Shown: positions 8,479 to 23,416, counted from the stretch's first letter. The stretch is 64,000 nucleotides of DNA from Candidatus Pelagibacter sp. (GCA_028404615.1 JAOOBT010000002.1:124001-188000), one strand, 5' to 3'. Notes: generated by a model from the letters alone, not told the origin. A program made the numbers and translations.

Positions 8479-10511
8479 ATGAATAACATAGATAATTTAA
8501 TTGAAAACCTTAACAAAGAACAAAAAGAAGCAGTTCTAAGCACAGAAGGTCCTAATTTAATTGTTGCAGGAGCAGGCTCTGGAAAAACAAGAGTTTTAAC
8601 TACAAGACTTATTCATATAATTAATGAAAAAAAAGCTTGGCCCAACCAAATCTTGTGTGTCACTTTTACGAATAAAGCTGCAAAAGAAATGCAAAACAGA
8701 GTTATGCAATACGTAAAAGGGAGTTCTAATGCAGTGCCTTGGTTAGGAACGTTTCACTCGATTAGCGTTAAATTTTTGAGGAGACACGCTGAAGCTTTAG
8801 GATATAAAAGTAATTTTACTATACTTGATACTGATGATCAAAAAAAACTGATTAGAAATATTGTTAAAGGTGAGGATTTGGATGCAAAAAAATTTTCTCC
8901 TCAATTAATTATGTATCATATCGATCAATGGAAGAATAAAGGTTTGTTGCCGAATGATGTTAAAATTGAAAAATCTGGTTCAATTATTAAATCGATATTA
9001 AAAGTTTACAAAATATATCAAGAGAAAATGAAAGATTTAAATGCTTTTGATTTTGGCGATTTAATTTTATTCTGTGTAAAGCTTTTTGAAGAACACAAAG
9101 ATATTAGAGAAATATATCAGAAAAATTTTAGATACATTTTAGTCGATGAGTTTCAAGATACTAATTTTATTCAAAACAAATGGTTAAATTTATTAGTAAA
9201 TGAGAATGAAAATATTTGTTGTGTTGGTGATGACGATCAATCAATTTATAGCTGGAGAGGTGCTGAAATAAAAAACTTTCTTACATTTGATCAAATTTAC
9301 AAAAATTGTAGAGTGTTCAAATTGGAACAAAACTATCGATCTACGAAAAATATTTTGGACACCGCATCTAACTTGATTTCAAATAATTCTAACAGAGTAG
9401 GAAAAAAATTATGGTCCTCAGCAAATCAAGGTGAACTAGTTAAATTAAATTGTTACAGAACTGGAAAAGATGAAGCGCAAGGGATCAGCGATATAATAGA
9501 GCAGAAACTTAAAAAAAAATATTCATTAAACGATGTTTCAATTTTAGTAAGAGCAATATATCAAACAAGAGAATTTGAAGAGAGATTTCTTCAAGTTGGA
9601 ATTGGATATCGTGTCTTAGGAGGAATAAAATTTTATGAAAGAGCTGAAATAAAGGATGCAGTATCTTATCTAAGAATTATTAATCAAAAATTTGACGATC
9701 TAGCTTTGGAAAGAGTTATAGGCGTACCTAAAAGAGGGGTTGGAGAAAGCACCTTAAACCAAATTTATACTTTTGGAAAACTTAATAAGTTATGTCTTGA
9801 AGATTCGATAATAAAATTAATTGAAAAAGGTGATTTTAAACCTAAGATAAAAACAACAATTAGCCAATTGATTAAAATGATTCAAAAGTGGAGAAATGAC
9901 TCATTAAAAATGAAACATTTTGATTTATTAAAATTGATATTGGATGAGTCAGGGTACTCCTCGATGCTTAAAAATAAAAAAGACTTAGAAAATGAAAATA
10001 GATTAGAAAACTTAAAAGAATTATTAAGAGCAATGCAGGATTATGACAACCTGCAGAGTTTTTTAGAGCATGTAGCTTTAGCTACATCAATTGATCAAGA
10101 ATGGGAGGGCGCTAAAATAAATTTGATGACAATGCACGCTGCTAAAGGCTTAGAGTTTGATGTTGTATTTCTTCCAGGATGGGAAGAAGGTTTATTTCCT
10201 CATCAAAAATCTTTGGAAGAAAAGGGAGATTTTGCTTTAGAGGAAGAAAGGCGACTTGCTTATGTTGGTATCACTAGAGCTAAAAAAGAAGCATACTTAT
10301 CATTCGCAATGAAAAGGGCTTACCACGGTGACTGGATGGATGCATTACCATCAAGATTTATCAATGAAATACCGGACGAGAGTGTGGAAAAAAATGAAAT
10401 AAGCTTAAATGATAATGATGACTTTGAGTTTAATCAAGATAATTCAATTGAATTTGACGAAGAATATAGAAGTCCTGGGTGGGATAGGTATAAAAAAAAT
10501 AAAATTCTTAA

Positions 10512-10524
<13 letters not shown>
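8479..10524 (+). CDS. uvrD: UvrD/PcrA-type superfamily 1 DNA helicase
   Basis: A 3'-5' DNA helicase for nucleotide excision and mismatch repair. The 681-residue protein shows the SF1A motifs in order: Walker A 'AGAGSGKTRVLTTR', motif II 'VDEFQDTN', motif III 'GDDDQSIYSWRGA', motif IV 'EQNYRSTKNIL', motif V 'LMTMHAAKGLEFDVVF' and motif VI 'EERRLAYVGITRAKK'. The C-terminal tail is acidic and ends 'SPGWDRYKKN', similar to the UvrD/PcrA C-terminus. It overlaps the next gene by 13 nt. uvrB and uvrC are also in this window. Confidence 0.93.
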
Positions 10525-15082
<4,558 letters not shown>

Positions 15083-15145
15083 AAAATAACCTGATTAATA
15101 ATATCAGATTAAATTTTGAATTTATAACTTAAATATAAATAAAAT

Positions 15146-16072
15146 TTAAGCGTTTACAGCTAATTTTTGTGAACGTTTGTATTTAATTTCTTTTGAATAG
15201 ATAACATCTTCCAACTCAACAATTTTTAAAGACGATTGTTCATCAAAGATTTTATGTATAAAAAGGTTTGTTAATTCATGGCCACCGTGATAACAAAAAA
15301 CTTTTCCAAGTATTCTGTGACCAGAAAGTAAAAAATCTCCAGCAAGATCTAAAATTTTATGATTAACAAATTCTTTTTCATTTCTTAGCCCCTCTTTATT
15401 TAGAATTTTATTATCATCAACTACAACTGCATTATGTAAAGAGCCACCCTTTGCAAGTCCAAGTCTTTTTATTTTTTCTATGTCTTCGAATAAACAAAAT
15501 GTTCTTGAATTAATAACCTCATCTAAGTTATTTTTTTGAAAATTTATAGTATTCTGTTGTTTTCCAATAATCTTATTTTTATAATCTAATTGAAAATTTA
15601 CCTCTAAAGAGGATTGGTTTGGTTCTATAGAAATTAATCTTTTACCATCCTTAAGTTCTATTTTATTTGTAACTTGTAGATATTTTCTTTTTTTAAACTG
15701 ATTAACAAGTTCTACATCTTTTAAAAAATTAAAAAAATCTTTGGCTGAACCGTCCATTATTGGTACTTCTTCATTGTCAATTTCAATTATAGCGTTATCA
15801 ATCCCAGCAATATAAATTGCAGCAAGTAAGTGTTCTACTGTTGATACTTTAACACCATGTTCATTTTTTAAAGTTGTGCAAAGTTTAGTAGAGGACACAT
15901 TTCTGAAATTTGCACTTATAAGATTATTTTTCTTTAAATCCACTCTTTTAAAAATTAAACCATCGTTTTCTTTAGCTGGAGTAATTTTAACTGTTACATT
16001 TTTTCCAGAATGTAAACCAATGCCTTTAAAGGTTGTGCTTTCAGATATAGTTTTTTGGTATATATTTAACAT
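15146..16072 (-). CDS. lpxC: UDP-3-O-acyl-N-acetylglucosamine deacetylase LpxC
   Basis: Catalyses the committed step of lipid A synthesis. The 308-residue protein keeps the zinc ligands H81 ('STVEHLLAA'), H238 and D242 ('NHKILDLAGD'), and the catalytic His265 ('YHGGHEL'). The N-terminus 'TISESTTFKGIGLHSGKNV' is typical. It normally follows ftsA-ftsZ; here it follows ftsA directly with a 67-nt gap, because ftsZ is elsewhere. Its presence indicates that the organism makes lipid A. Confidence 0.95.
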   Translation of the reverse strand: MLNIYQKTISESTTFKGIGLHSGKNVTVKITPAKENDGLIFKRVDLKKNNLISANFRNVSSTKLCTTLKNEHGVKVSTVEHLLAAIYIAGIDNAIIEIDNEEVPIMDGSAKDFFNFLKDVELVNQFKKRKYLQVTNKIELKDGKRLISIEPNQSSLEVNFQLDYKNKIIGKQQNTINFQKNNLDEVINSRTFCLFEDIEKIKRLGLAKGGSLHNAVVVDDNKILNKEGLRNEKEFVNHKILDLAGDFLLSGHRILGKVFCYHGGHELTNLFIHKIFDEQSSLKIVELEDVIYSKEIKYKRSQKLAVNA

Positions 16073-16139
16073 TGAAATTATTTATACTTGAGCGAGATTG
16101 ATTATTTAAAACAACTAATGTTTCTAAAAAAAACAGGTT

Positions 16140-17333
16140 TTAACCAAATATTTTATCAAAAAACCTAGCAATTAAAGACTTTTTGAATTGAGAAACAGGT
16201 ATAGCTTCTTTTTTCCAACCAAAATGGGCAATTTTATTTGCTGAATTTAATATGCTTTTATCAGAAATATTGTCTAATAAAATCAAATTATAATCTTTTG
16301 TATCAAGAATAACTTTTTTGAAAATTTCCTCAAAATATTTGAAATCTAATTGCAAATTGATTTCAAAAAAAAGGTTGTTTGAAAATTTCTTGTTGTTTTT
16401 AAAATTAATATTCTTAAAAATTATAATTTCTAAAATTTCGTTTATTCTAGCAAGAGCTATTTCGTAAATCAATTTTTTTTTTATTTTTGTATAATTATCT
16501 TCTTTAAAAAACCTCTCATTAATTAGTTTATCATCTGGTACATCTTCTTTATATTCAATTTCATTTAAAATTTTTATGACGGTATCCTCTTTAAGCGATG
16601 TTATTTTTGAAATATCTTTTATAATAATATCTGATCCAAAAGAAAAATTTTGTTCAAACTTGAGAGAGTCATTTTCAAAATAAAAAATTTTTGAATTAGA
16701 TTTGCTTATTCTTAAATGAAAAAACGTTTCTACATTATAATTTTGACTTATATTTGCACCCTTAATAAAATTTTTAACTAAAATTTTTTTTATTTTTAAA
16801 TTACAATTGTCAAAAAGATTCTTTAAATTTTTATAATCATTTTTATTAATAAGTATAAAAGACAACTCATGTGAATAAAAATCTCCGAATAATCCGATAG
16901 GTAAATTTTCAACTTTTTGATTATCAAGATAATATTTTGAATTAAAAATGTGTAGTATTTTTTTTTTAAATTCAGCCTCACTTACAATAGATTTACATGT
17001 GTTTAAAATATAAATTATATTTTCCTTAGTGATTTGAGAGCCATTTAATTTTTTATAGCCTGACAAATTTAAATATGTAGGACTCAAATTTTCTAATATT
17101 AAGATTAATTCTTTGAAAGTGCATTTAAATTTTTCCTCTAGAAGATAAATATTTTCTTTAATTACATTATAGGATTTTTCTAAGTTAGTTATTTTATTAT
17201 TGATAATACCTTCTAGAGGAACTTCCAATTTATAATCAATTTCAAAATAATTTTCTCCATCACTTTTTTCAACAAAAAAAATATATTTTGATTCGTTTAT
17301 TTCTAAGTAAAGGTTAAAATAGAATTTTTTCAT
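16140..17333 (-). CDS. ftsA: highly divergent FtsA-like cell-division protein
   Basis: In most bacteria FtsA is an actin-like ATPase that ties FtsZ to the membrane. The identification rests on three points: the place after ftsQ; overall colinearity with FtsA through the 1C domain ('ENIIYILNTCKSI', then 'LKIKKILVKNFIKGANIS'); and a C-terminal amphipathic tail (FKKSLIARFFDKIFG) like the FtsA membrane anchor. The 397-residue length is also normal. The nucleotide-binding motifs look lost. The phosphate-1 region (residues 8-16) reads LYLEINESK, phosphate-2 (about 205-213) reads FHLRISKSN where DIGGGT is expected, and the adenosine-motif region (about 322-330) lacks the GG pair. It may therefore act as a non-ATPase adaptor. 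The reading frame is intact, so it is not an obvious pseudogene. Confidence 0.75.
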   Translation of the reverse strand: MKKFYFNLYLEINESKYIFFVEKSDGENYFEIDYKLEVPLEGIINNKITNLEKSYNVIKENIYLLEEKFKCTFKELILILENLSPTYLNLSGYKKLNGSQITKENIIYILNTCKSIVSEAEFKKKILHIFNSKYYLDNQKVENLPIGLFGDFYSHELSFILINKNDYKNLKNLFDNCNLKIKKILVKNFIKGANISQNYNVETFFHLRISKSNSKIFYFENDSLKFEQNFSFGSDIIIKDISKITSLKEDTVIKILNEIEYKEDVPDDKLINERFFKEDNYTKIKKKLIYEIALARINEILEIIIFKNINFKNNKKFSNNLFFEINLQLDFKYFEEIFKKVILDTKDYNLILLDNISDKSILNSANKIAHFGWKKEAIPVSQFKKSLIARFFDKIFG

Positions 17334-17334
17334 T

Positions 17335-17991
17335 TTATCTTAAAATAAGTTGATTGTTTATTCTATAATCAAATACATCATACTTTTTAAATTCACTTTT
17401 ACTTTTTAAATTTAAATAACTTTGGAGGCTTTCGATGTAATCTTTATTTGGAAGTTTTATTATTTTTTTATCGGTAGTCTCTATATCCCAACGATTTGTC
17501 TCGTATAGTGTGTATTTCTTTATCTTATCTGTGGGAAAATTTATCTTATTCAAATCATCATAAAAAATTTTAAAATCATCTTTATTACCAAAAACGTAAG
17601 GTAAATTTTTAAAATTTTCTAAATTGATAAATTCAATTAAGTCAATTTTTTCACTTAAATAAAATTTACTCTTTTTATTGAGCAAAATAGCAATAGGTTT
17701 TTTTTCAAATATTTCAATTTTTAAAGTGTTTGGATATATTTTTTTAATTTTAAAACTCTCAACAAAGCTGTTCTGCATTAACGCTCTTTCAATTTCTTTA
17801 TTCTTCAAAAATATAAGATTTTTATTATAAATTTTATATAGTAATTTTTTTATATCTTTTTTTTGTAATAAAGAATTATTTTCAATTTCAATTGTAATTA
17901 TATTAAACTTTGAAATTACTATTTTTTGTTGTGAGGTAATGGTGGTTAACAGTATCAATAATGCTACAGCGATAATTGTACGTTTTTTCAT
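17335..17991 (-). CDS. ftsQ: cell-division protein FtsQ
   Basis: A bitopic divisome protein linking early and late components. The 218-residue protein has a short basic start, one transmembrane helix (about residues 5-20) and a POTRA domain ('FNIITIEIENNSLLQKKDI', 'FVESFKIKKIYPNTLKIEIFEKKP'). The beta domain follows. It is shorter than E. coli FtsQ (276), mainly through a reduced cytoplasmic tail. The ATGA overlap with ddl and the 1-nt gap to ftsA place it firmly in the cluster. Confidence 0.88.
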   Translation of the reverse strand: MKKRTIIAVALLILLTTITSQQKIVISKFNIITIEIENNSLLQKKDIKKLLYKIYNKNLIFLKNKEIERALMQNSFVESFKIKKIYPNTLKIEIFEKKPIAILLNKKSKFYLSEKIDLIEFINLENFKNLPYVFGNKDDFKIFYDDLNKINFPTDKIKKYTLYETNRWDIETTDKKIIKLPNKDYIESLQSYLNLKSKSEFKKYDVFDYRINNQLILR

Positions 17992-18926
17992 CTATTAGTG
18001 CTGGCGTCTAATAAAATTTTTTCTACTAGGTTATCAAAACTTAAACCTTTGTAATTGGCAATTTCCGGAACTAAAGATAAACTTGTCATTCCTGGTTGCG
18101 TATTCAGTTCTAATAAATAAAAAATATTATTGTAAAATTTAAAATCTGATCTAGTAACACCTCTACAACTTAGAACTTTGTGTGTTTTTTTCGCAATTTT
18201 CAAAACTTCTTGGTATTTATTTTTTGTTAATCTTGCAGGCATTACATGTTTCGTCTTAGCCTCTTTTGTATATTTTGCTTTATAATCATAAAATAACCTT
18301 TTTGGTATTAATTCTATTGCACCTATAGGATTTCCATTAATTACTGCTACTTGAATTTCTTGTCCTCCAATATACTCCTCAACAATTAACTCCTGGTATT
18401 TTTTAAACAATCCTTTAGCTGATTTAAATAGGTCTACTTTATTTTTGCAAATCACGACTCCCAAACTAGATCCTTCATTAACTGGTTTTAAAACAATTGG
18501 GAAATTAATTTTGCTCTTAATTATAGTTTTGATAATCTTATTTTTTTTATAATTTGCTCTCTTAATTGACAGAAATTTTGGTGTCTTTATTTTATTTTGA
18601 ATAAATATTTTCTTTGAAATTTCCTTATTCATAGCATTATAAGAGCTAATCACTCCTGAATGGGTGTAAGGAATTCTTAAATATTCGAAATAACTTTGAG
18701 CTACACCATCCTCTCCATTTTTTCCATGAAGCGCATTAAAAATTACGTCAGTTTTTTTTTTGTTTATTAAATTTAAATTCTTTTTCTTTGGATCAAATGT
18801 TGAAACCTTATAGCCTTTTCTTTTCAGAGCTCTAATGCATGCCTTGCCACTTTCTAGACTAACAGCTCTTTCTCCTGAGGTTCCACCTAAAACAACCAGA
18901 ACATTTTTAAATTTTACATCAGTCAC
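17988..18926 (-). CDS. ddl: D-alanine--D-alanine ligase
   Basis: Makes the D-Ala-D-Ala dipeptide for peptidoglycan precursors. It is an ATP-grasp protein with 'VLVVLGGTSGERAVSLESG' at the N-terminus, 'FNALHGKNGEDG', 'LKPVNEGSSLGV' and the metal-binding end 'LLELNTQPGMT'. The start is uncertain. The frame opens with a TTG at 18950, but I prefer the GTG at 18926, which overlaps the murB stop by only 8 nt and puts the first strand near the N-terminus as in the family. Confidence is high for the product, moderate for the start. Confidence 0.93.
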   Translation of the reverse strand: MTDVKFKNVLVVLGGTSGERAVSLESGKACIRALKRKGYKVSTFDPKKKNLNLINKKKTDVIFNALHGKNGEDGVAQSYFEYLRIPYTHSGVISSYNAMNKEISKKIFIQNKIKTPKFLSIKRANYKKNKIIKTIIKSKINFPIVLKPVNEGSSLGVVICKNKVDLFKSAKGLFKKYQELIVEEYIGGQEIQVAVINGNPIGAIELIPKRLFYDYKAKYTKEAKTKHVMPARLTKNKYQEVLKIAKKTHKVLSCRGVTRSDFKFYNNIFYLLELNTQPGMTSLSLVPEIANYKGLSFDNLVEKILLDASTNR

Positions 18927-19824
18927 CAATGATTTTAATCTCCAATTCAAGATTTATTCCAGTTTTTTCAAATACTCTTTTCTTTACTTTTTTTATCAAA
19001 TTTTCGATATCTGAAGATTTTGCACCACCGTTATTAACAAAAAAATTACAATGTTTCTGTGAGATTACAGCATCCCCCTCTTTATAATTTTCACAACCAG
19101 CTTGTTTAATTAACATCCAAGCCTTTTTTTCATTGCTAATATTTTTAAATGTACTCCCGCAAGTTTTTATTTGGCTAGGTTGAGATAATTTTTTCTTTTG
19201 AATAAGATTGAATTGTTTTTTCTCTATATCTTCTTTTTTGCTACTAGACCCTTTTAATTTTACTGAAATTATAATTAGATCTTCCGATAAATTAGTCCCT
19301 CTATAAAAAAATTTAATATCTTCTTTTTTTATTTCAACTTCGGACAATTTTTTTTTATCTATAGCCTGTATTGATACTAAAACTTTAGAAATATCATTTT
19401 CATAACAGCCGCTATTCATTATTACTGCACCACCTATCGATCCAGGTATGCATGATAAAAATTCTAAATTACCCAAACCGTTTTCTTTTGCGAAATTAGC
19501 AACTAAACGATCGGGTGTTGCAGCACCAACTTTTATTATATTTTTTTTATGAATTTTAGTATAAGAAAAATTATTGCCAAGTTTAATGACAACTCCTTTT
19601 ACACCATTGTCTCTGAATAACGTATTCGAACCAGCTCCTAAAATAGTTGTCTTAATATTTTTTTTATTTAATTCTAATAAAAATTCTTTAAGTTGATTTA
19701 TGTCTTTTACTTTATAGAAGTATTCAGCAGTACCACCAAGATTAAACCAACTGTAATTTGATAGTTTAACGTTTGAGCTTAAACTGCTATTATACTTTTT
19801 TATAAAATTTTTATCTAAAATCAT
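18919..19824 (-). CDS. murB: UDP-N-acetylenolpyruvoylglucosamine reductase MurB
   Basis: FAD- and NADPH-dependent reduction giving UDP-MurNAc. The 301-residue protein has 'NYSWFNLGGTAEYF', 'LGAGSNTLFRDNGVKGVVI', 'EFLSCIPGSIGGAVIMNSGCY' and the catalytic-Ser region 'QPSQIKTCGSTFKN', matching a type II-like MurB. It overlaps murC by 4 nt (ATGA) and ddl by 8 to 32 nt depending on the ddl start. Confidence 0.95.
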   Translation of the reverse strand: MILDKNFIKKYNSSLSSNVKLSNYSWFNLGGTAEYFYKVKDINQLKEFLLELNKKNIKTTILGAGSNTLFRDNGVKGVVIKLGNNFSYTKIHKKNIIKVGAATPDRLVANFAKENGLGNLEFLSCIPGSIGGAVIMNSGCYENDISKVLVSIQAIDKKKLSEVEIKKEDIKFFYRGTNLSEDLIIISVKLKGSSSKKEDIEKKQFNLIQKKKLSQPSQIKTCGSTFKNISNEKKAWMLIKQAGCENYKEGDAVISQKHCNFFVNNGGAKSSDIENLIKKVKKRVFEKTGINLELEIKIIGD

Positions 19825-21218
19825 AATGAATATTTAATATTTGCCATCCATTTCGAAATTAATCCTGCTCCCATACCAATTATAATTTCATCGCTTACTA
19901 GGTTTTTTCTTAGATAATTGCACAAATCAAATTCTTTTTTTACACATGTTACCTGGGTTTTGGAATTTTTAGCAATTAAATTTGCAAATTTTATCAAGTC
20001 AAATTTTGAATTCTTCTTCTCACCTGCAGCGTATAAAGGGCATATAATCACTAAATTCGATTTAGAGAAACATTTTGAAAATTCATTTTTTAATGACATG
20101 ACTCTTGAGTATCTGTGTGGTTCGAAAATACTAATAATCTTTCTACTCGGGTTGACGTTTTGCACACCTTCTAATATTGATTTTATTTCAGTTGGATGAT
20201 GAGCATAATCATCGTAAAAATCATTATTATTTTTTGAAAAAACTTTTGTCATCCTTCTTTGAACGCCAGAAAAGTTTCTTAATGACTTTTTAATTATATT
20301 TACATCAGCGCCTAGATTTAAGCAGACTATAAAAGCTGCAGCTGCATTTAGTACATTGTGCTTGCCTAATAATTTTACGTTAATATTTTTAATTTTCTTT
20401 TTTTTCTTATTTTTATCTTTAAAACTTAGGTCAAAGCTAGTGCTCTCATAATTATATTTGATTTTATTTATAGTATAATTAGCTTTTTTATTTTCTCCAT
20501 AGGTCAATATATTTTTATTTTTAATTTTGTTAAAAATTTTTCTAATATTGACATTGTCAACACAAATAATCGACCTGCCAGTTGGAGGAGTTTTGTTTAT
20601 AAATTCTAAAAAAGATTTTTCTAAATTTCTATAATTCTTATAATAATCCAGATGTTCATAATCTATATTAGTTACAATTGAATAATTTATTGGTAGTTTT
20701 AAAAAACTACCATCAGACTCGTCTGCTTCCAATATTGCCCAATCACCTTTTCCAAGCTTTGCATTACTATTAAACGAATTAATGACTCCTCCGTTAATAA
20801 TAGTTGGATCTAATTTTTGATCTGATAAAATTTTTGACACTAAAGAGGTAGTTGTTGTCTTTCCATGTGAGCCTGTAATAATGATATTTTTTTTTAAAGA
20901 GACCACGTCGGCTAAAACCTCTGCTCTAGAGTAAATTGGTATTTTCATTTTTTTTGCTTGTTTAAGCTCAATATTGCTATTTTTTATTGCACTAGATTTG
21001 ACGATAATAGATGCTTTTTTAACGTTGTTGGATAAGTGTCCAATAAATATTTTAATACCTGATCTTGAACAACTAATAGTATTTTTATTTCTATTTTGAT
21101 CGCTTCCTTGAATCTTAAAGCCCATATTTTTCATTATTTGTGCGAGACCACTCATCCCTATGCCTCCAATCCCTATAAAATGGATAACATCTTTTTGTCC
21201 TAAACTAATTTTTTTCAT
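19821..21218 (-). CDS. murC: UDP-N-acetylmuramate--L-alanine ligase MurC
   Basis: Adds L-Ala, the first peptide residue, to UDP-MurNAc. The 465-residue protein has the Rossmann start 'VIHFIGIGGIGMSGLAQIM', the ATP loop 'TGSHGKTTTTSL', 'EADESDGSF' and the C-terminal 'YDDYAHHPTEIKSIL', all diagnostic for MurC. It overlaps murG by 14 nt and murB by 4 nt. Confidence 0.96.
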   Translation of the reverse strand: MKKISLGQKDVIHFIGIGGIGMSGLAQIMKNMGFKIQGSDQNRNKNTISCSRSGIKIFIGHLSNNVKKASIIVKSSAIKNSNIELKQAKKMKIPIYSRAEVLADVVSLKKNIIITGSHGKTTTTSLVSKILSDQKLDPTIINGGVINSFNSNAKLGKGDWAILEADESDGSFLKLPINYSIVTNIDYEHLDYYKNYRNLEKSFLEFINKTPPTGRSIICVDNVNIRKIFNKIKNKNILTYGENKKANYTINKIKYNYESTSFDLSFKDKNKKKKKIKNINVKLLGKHNVLNAAAAFIVCLNLGADVNIIKKSLRNFSGVQRRMTKVFSKNNNDFYDDYAHHPTEIKSILEGVQNVNPSRKIISIFEPHRYSRVMSLKNEFSKCFSKSNLVIICPLYAAGEKKNSKFDLIKFANLIAKNSKTQVTCVKKEFDLCNYLRKNLVSDEIIIGMGAGLISKWMANIKYSL

Positions 21219-22296
21219 TTAAAATTTTTTCTATATGTATCTTTAAATTAATAAAAATATTTTTGTCCGAATATTGTCTTTGATTTGATAAAATATTATT
21301 TACTAATGATTTTTCATCATAAATTCTGTGAATGAGATCATATAACTTATCCTCAATATCTTTTTCTTCCACAATAAATCCATAACCTTTTTTTAAGTAA
21401 AATTCCGCGTTTTTACGCTGGTGATTATCTGCCGAAGTTGGAAGAGGTATGCAAATGAATGGAATTTTAAAATTAATCAACTCTCCTAAGACGGAAGCTC
21501 CTGAGCGTGTAATAACTAAATTTGATTTTGAATAATATTTAATTATTTTATCGGAAAAATTAAAAACTTCATAGTCTACTTTATAATTTTGATAAAACTC
21601 AATAAGTTTTTCATTCTGATCTTTTTGACATTGTTGAAATACTTTGATTGGAATCTTAGAATTTTTAAGCTTTTCAAATATTTGTGGCAGTTTCTCAGCA
21701 AAGATTTTTGCAGCTTGACTACCGCCTAGGATTAAAATTTTTAAAATATCTAATTTATTTTTGTTGTTAGATTGATCTGTTTTGATAATTTCCTCTCTTA
21801 CTATATTGCCTATTTGAATTACTTTATTCTTATATTTTTCTGGAATACCCTCTAGCTCCTTATATGAAACTAAAATTTTCTTTGCAAACGGTAATAAATA
21901 TTTATTCGCTTTACCAATAATTAAGTTGTTTTCATAAATTATAAATTTAATTTTTAAAATTGAAGCAGCAATACAAATCGGGAAAGAGGAATATCCTCCC
22001 ATTCCAAAAATAATAGATGGTCTATTATTTAAAAGAAATAAAAGAGATCGTATTATAGAAAATGATATAATTAAAAAGGAAAAAAGAAGTTTAAATAGAT
22101 TTTTTTTTTCTAAAGGTGATGACGGTAATCTAACTAAATTTAAATTTTTATATTCTTTAAGATAAGTATACCCTCTGCTATCAGTTGTTAATTGTAAATC
22201 ATAATTTTTGGTTTTTAAATAATTAGCTAAAGCATAGGCAGGAAAAACATGACCGCCTGTTCCTCCTGTTGCAATTAATATTTTTTTTCTAATCAT
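21205..22296 (-). CDS. murG: lipid II synthase MurG
   Basis: Transfers GlcNAc from UDP-GlcNAc to lipid I at the inner face of the membrane. The 363-residue GT28 protein has 'ILIATGGTGGHVFPAYALA', 'FGMGGYSSFP', 'ILGGSQAAKIF' and the donor-binding 'NLVITRSGASVLGEL' followed by 'PLPTSADNHQRKNAEF'. It overlaps ftsW by 8 nt, so the flippase/polymerase partner and MurG are translated together. Confidence 0.95.
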   Translation of the reverse strand: MIRKKILIATGGTGGHVFPAYALANYLKTKNYDLQLTTDSRGYTYLKEYKNLNLVRLPSSPLEKKNLFKLLFSFLIISFSIIRSLLFLLNNRPSIIFGMGGYSSFPICIAASILKIKFIIYENNLIIGKANKYLLPFAKKILVSYKELEGIPEKYKNKVIQIGNIVREEIIKTDQSNNKNKLDILKILILGGSQAAKIFAEKLPQIFEKLKNSKIPIKVFQQCQKDQNEKLIEFYQNYKVDYEVFNFSDKIIKYYSKSNLVITRSGASVLGELINFKIPFICIPLPTSADNHQRKNAEFYLKKGYGFIVEEKDIEDKLYDLIHRIYDEKSLVNNILSNQRQYSDKNIFINLKIHIEKILNEKN

Positions 22297-23416
22297 AAAG
22301 ATAACTTTTATCCTTTGTATAGTTTAAAACCAATCCTGCTAAAATTGCACTTCCAATAAGGGATGAGCCTCCGTAACTCAAAAAAGGCAAAGTCATACCT
22401 GTTGTTGGTAATAAATTAGTATTTACTCCAGCATGAATAAATGTCTGAAAAACTAGTAAAGTTGCTAATCCTCCTAAAGAAAATTTCAAAAATTGATCGT
22501 CTTGGTTAAAACAATTTTTTATTATTCTAAATGAAATATATAAAAAAATAATTAATATCATTATTGAGACTATAGAACCATATTCTTCAGATATAACTGC
22601 GATCACGTAGTCCGTGTGTGCTTCAGGAACACTTTCTTTTAATATACCTTCGCCCATGCCTTGTCCTGTTAATCCTCCTAACTTAATTGCTTCAAGTGCA
22701 GAAGAAGATTGAAACTTATCGCCCTGACTAGGATCAAAAAAAGTAATCAATCGATTAATTATGTAACCGAATTTTTCTGGTAAAAAAAATAACAAAGAGC
22801 TCAATGATATAAAAAATATTGAAAAGAAAGCAAATATATAAACTAAACTCACACCAGAGACAAACACTGTAGCAATCCAACTGCATATGAGTAAAATAGA
22901 TTGGCCTAAATCAGGTTGATCTATTAATAAAATTATAACTGAACATAAAACTATAAAACTTAAAAAATATTTAATTTGAGAATTATAAAATTTTTCCATA
23001 GTTAATATCTTTACAGTTATTAAAATAAAAAAAGGTTTTAATATTTCAATTGGTTGTAATCTGAAAAAATATAAATCTATCCAACGCTTTGCTCCTTTAA
23101 CCTCAACTCCAAAAAAAGGAACCATCGCTAAAAATAAAAAAGATACCAAAAAAAGCGGTATTACAAATTTTATAAAAACTTTAGTTTTAATCGCAGAAAT
23201 TGTTATCATAACTATTAAAGCCAAAAACGTAAAAACAAGATGTTTGGTAAAAAAGAAATAATAATCTTTATTAAGTCTCTCACCTGCAAGAGAGGACGTT
23301 GAGGAAAAAGAAAAAAATAAACCTAAAAAAAATAAAACTAAAAAACTAAGCAAAATTTTTTTATCTATGCTCCTCCAGTAGCTTGTAATTAAAAATTTAA
23401 TTGAATTTCCTAGCAT
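22289..23416 (-). CDS. ftsW: septal peptidoglycan glycosyltransferase FtsW
   Basis: SEDS-family polytopic protein that polymerises lipid II at the septum with FtsI. About ten hydrophobic segments are visible. Family motifs include 'FVKGAKRWIDL'-like 'VEVKGAKRWIDLYFFRLQP', 'QPDLGQSILL', 'GLTGQGMGEGILKESVPEAHTD' with 'EEYG' following, and 'TGMTLPFLSYGGSSL'. The frame is open back to 23476 inside murD; I chose the ATG at 23416 (20-nt overlap), which puts the first helix in the usual place. Confidence 0.94.
   Translation of the reverse strand: MLGNSIKFLITSYWRSIDKKILLSFLVLFFLGLFFSFSSTSSLAGERLNKDYYFFFTKHLVFTFLALIVMITISAIKTKVFIKFVIPLFLVSFLFLAMVPFFGVEVKGAKRWIDLYFFRLQPIEILKPFFILITVKILTMEKFYNSQIKYFLSFIVLCSVIILLIDQPDLGQSILLICSWIATVFVSGVSLVYIFAFFSIFFISLSSLLFFLPEKFGYIINRLITFFDPSQGDKFQSSSALEAIKLGGLTGQGMGEGILKESVPEAHTDYVIAVISEEYGSIVSIMILIIFLYISFRIIKNCFNQDDQFLKFSLGGLATLLVFQTFIHAGVNTNLLPTTGMTLPFLSYGGSSLIGSAILAGLVLNYTKDKSYLYD

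Noticed and set aside
16140..17333. ftsA as a pseudogene
   Set aside because: The 397-codon frame is uninterrupted, keeps the C-terminal anchor and stays tightly spaced in the operon, so a working but divergent protein is more likely.
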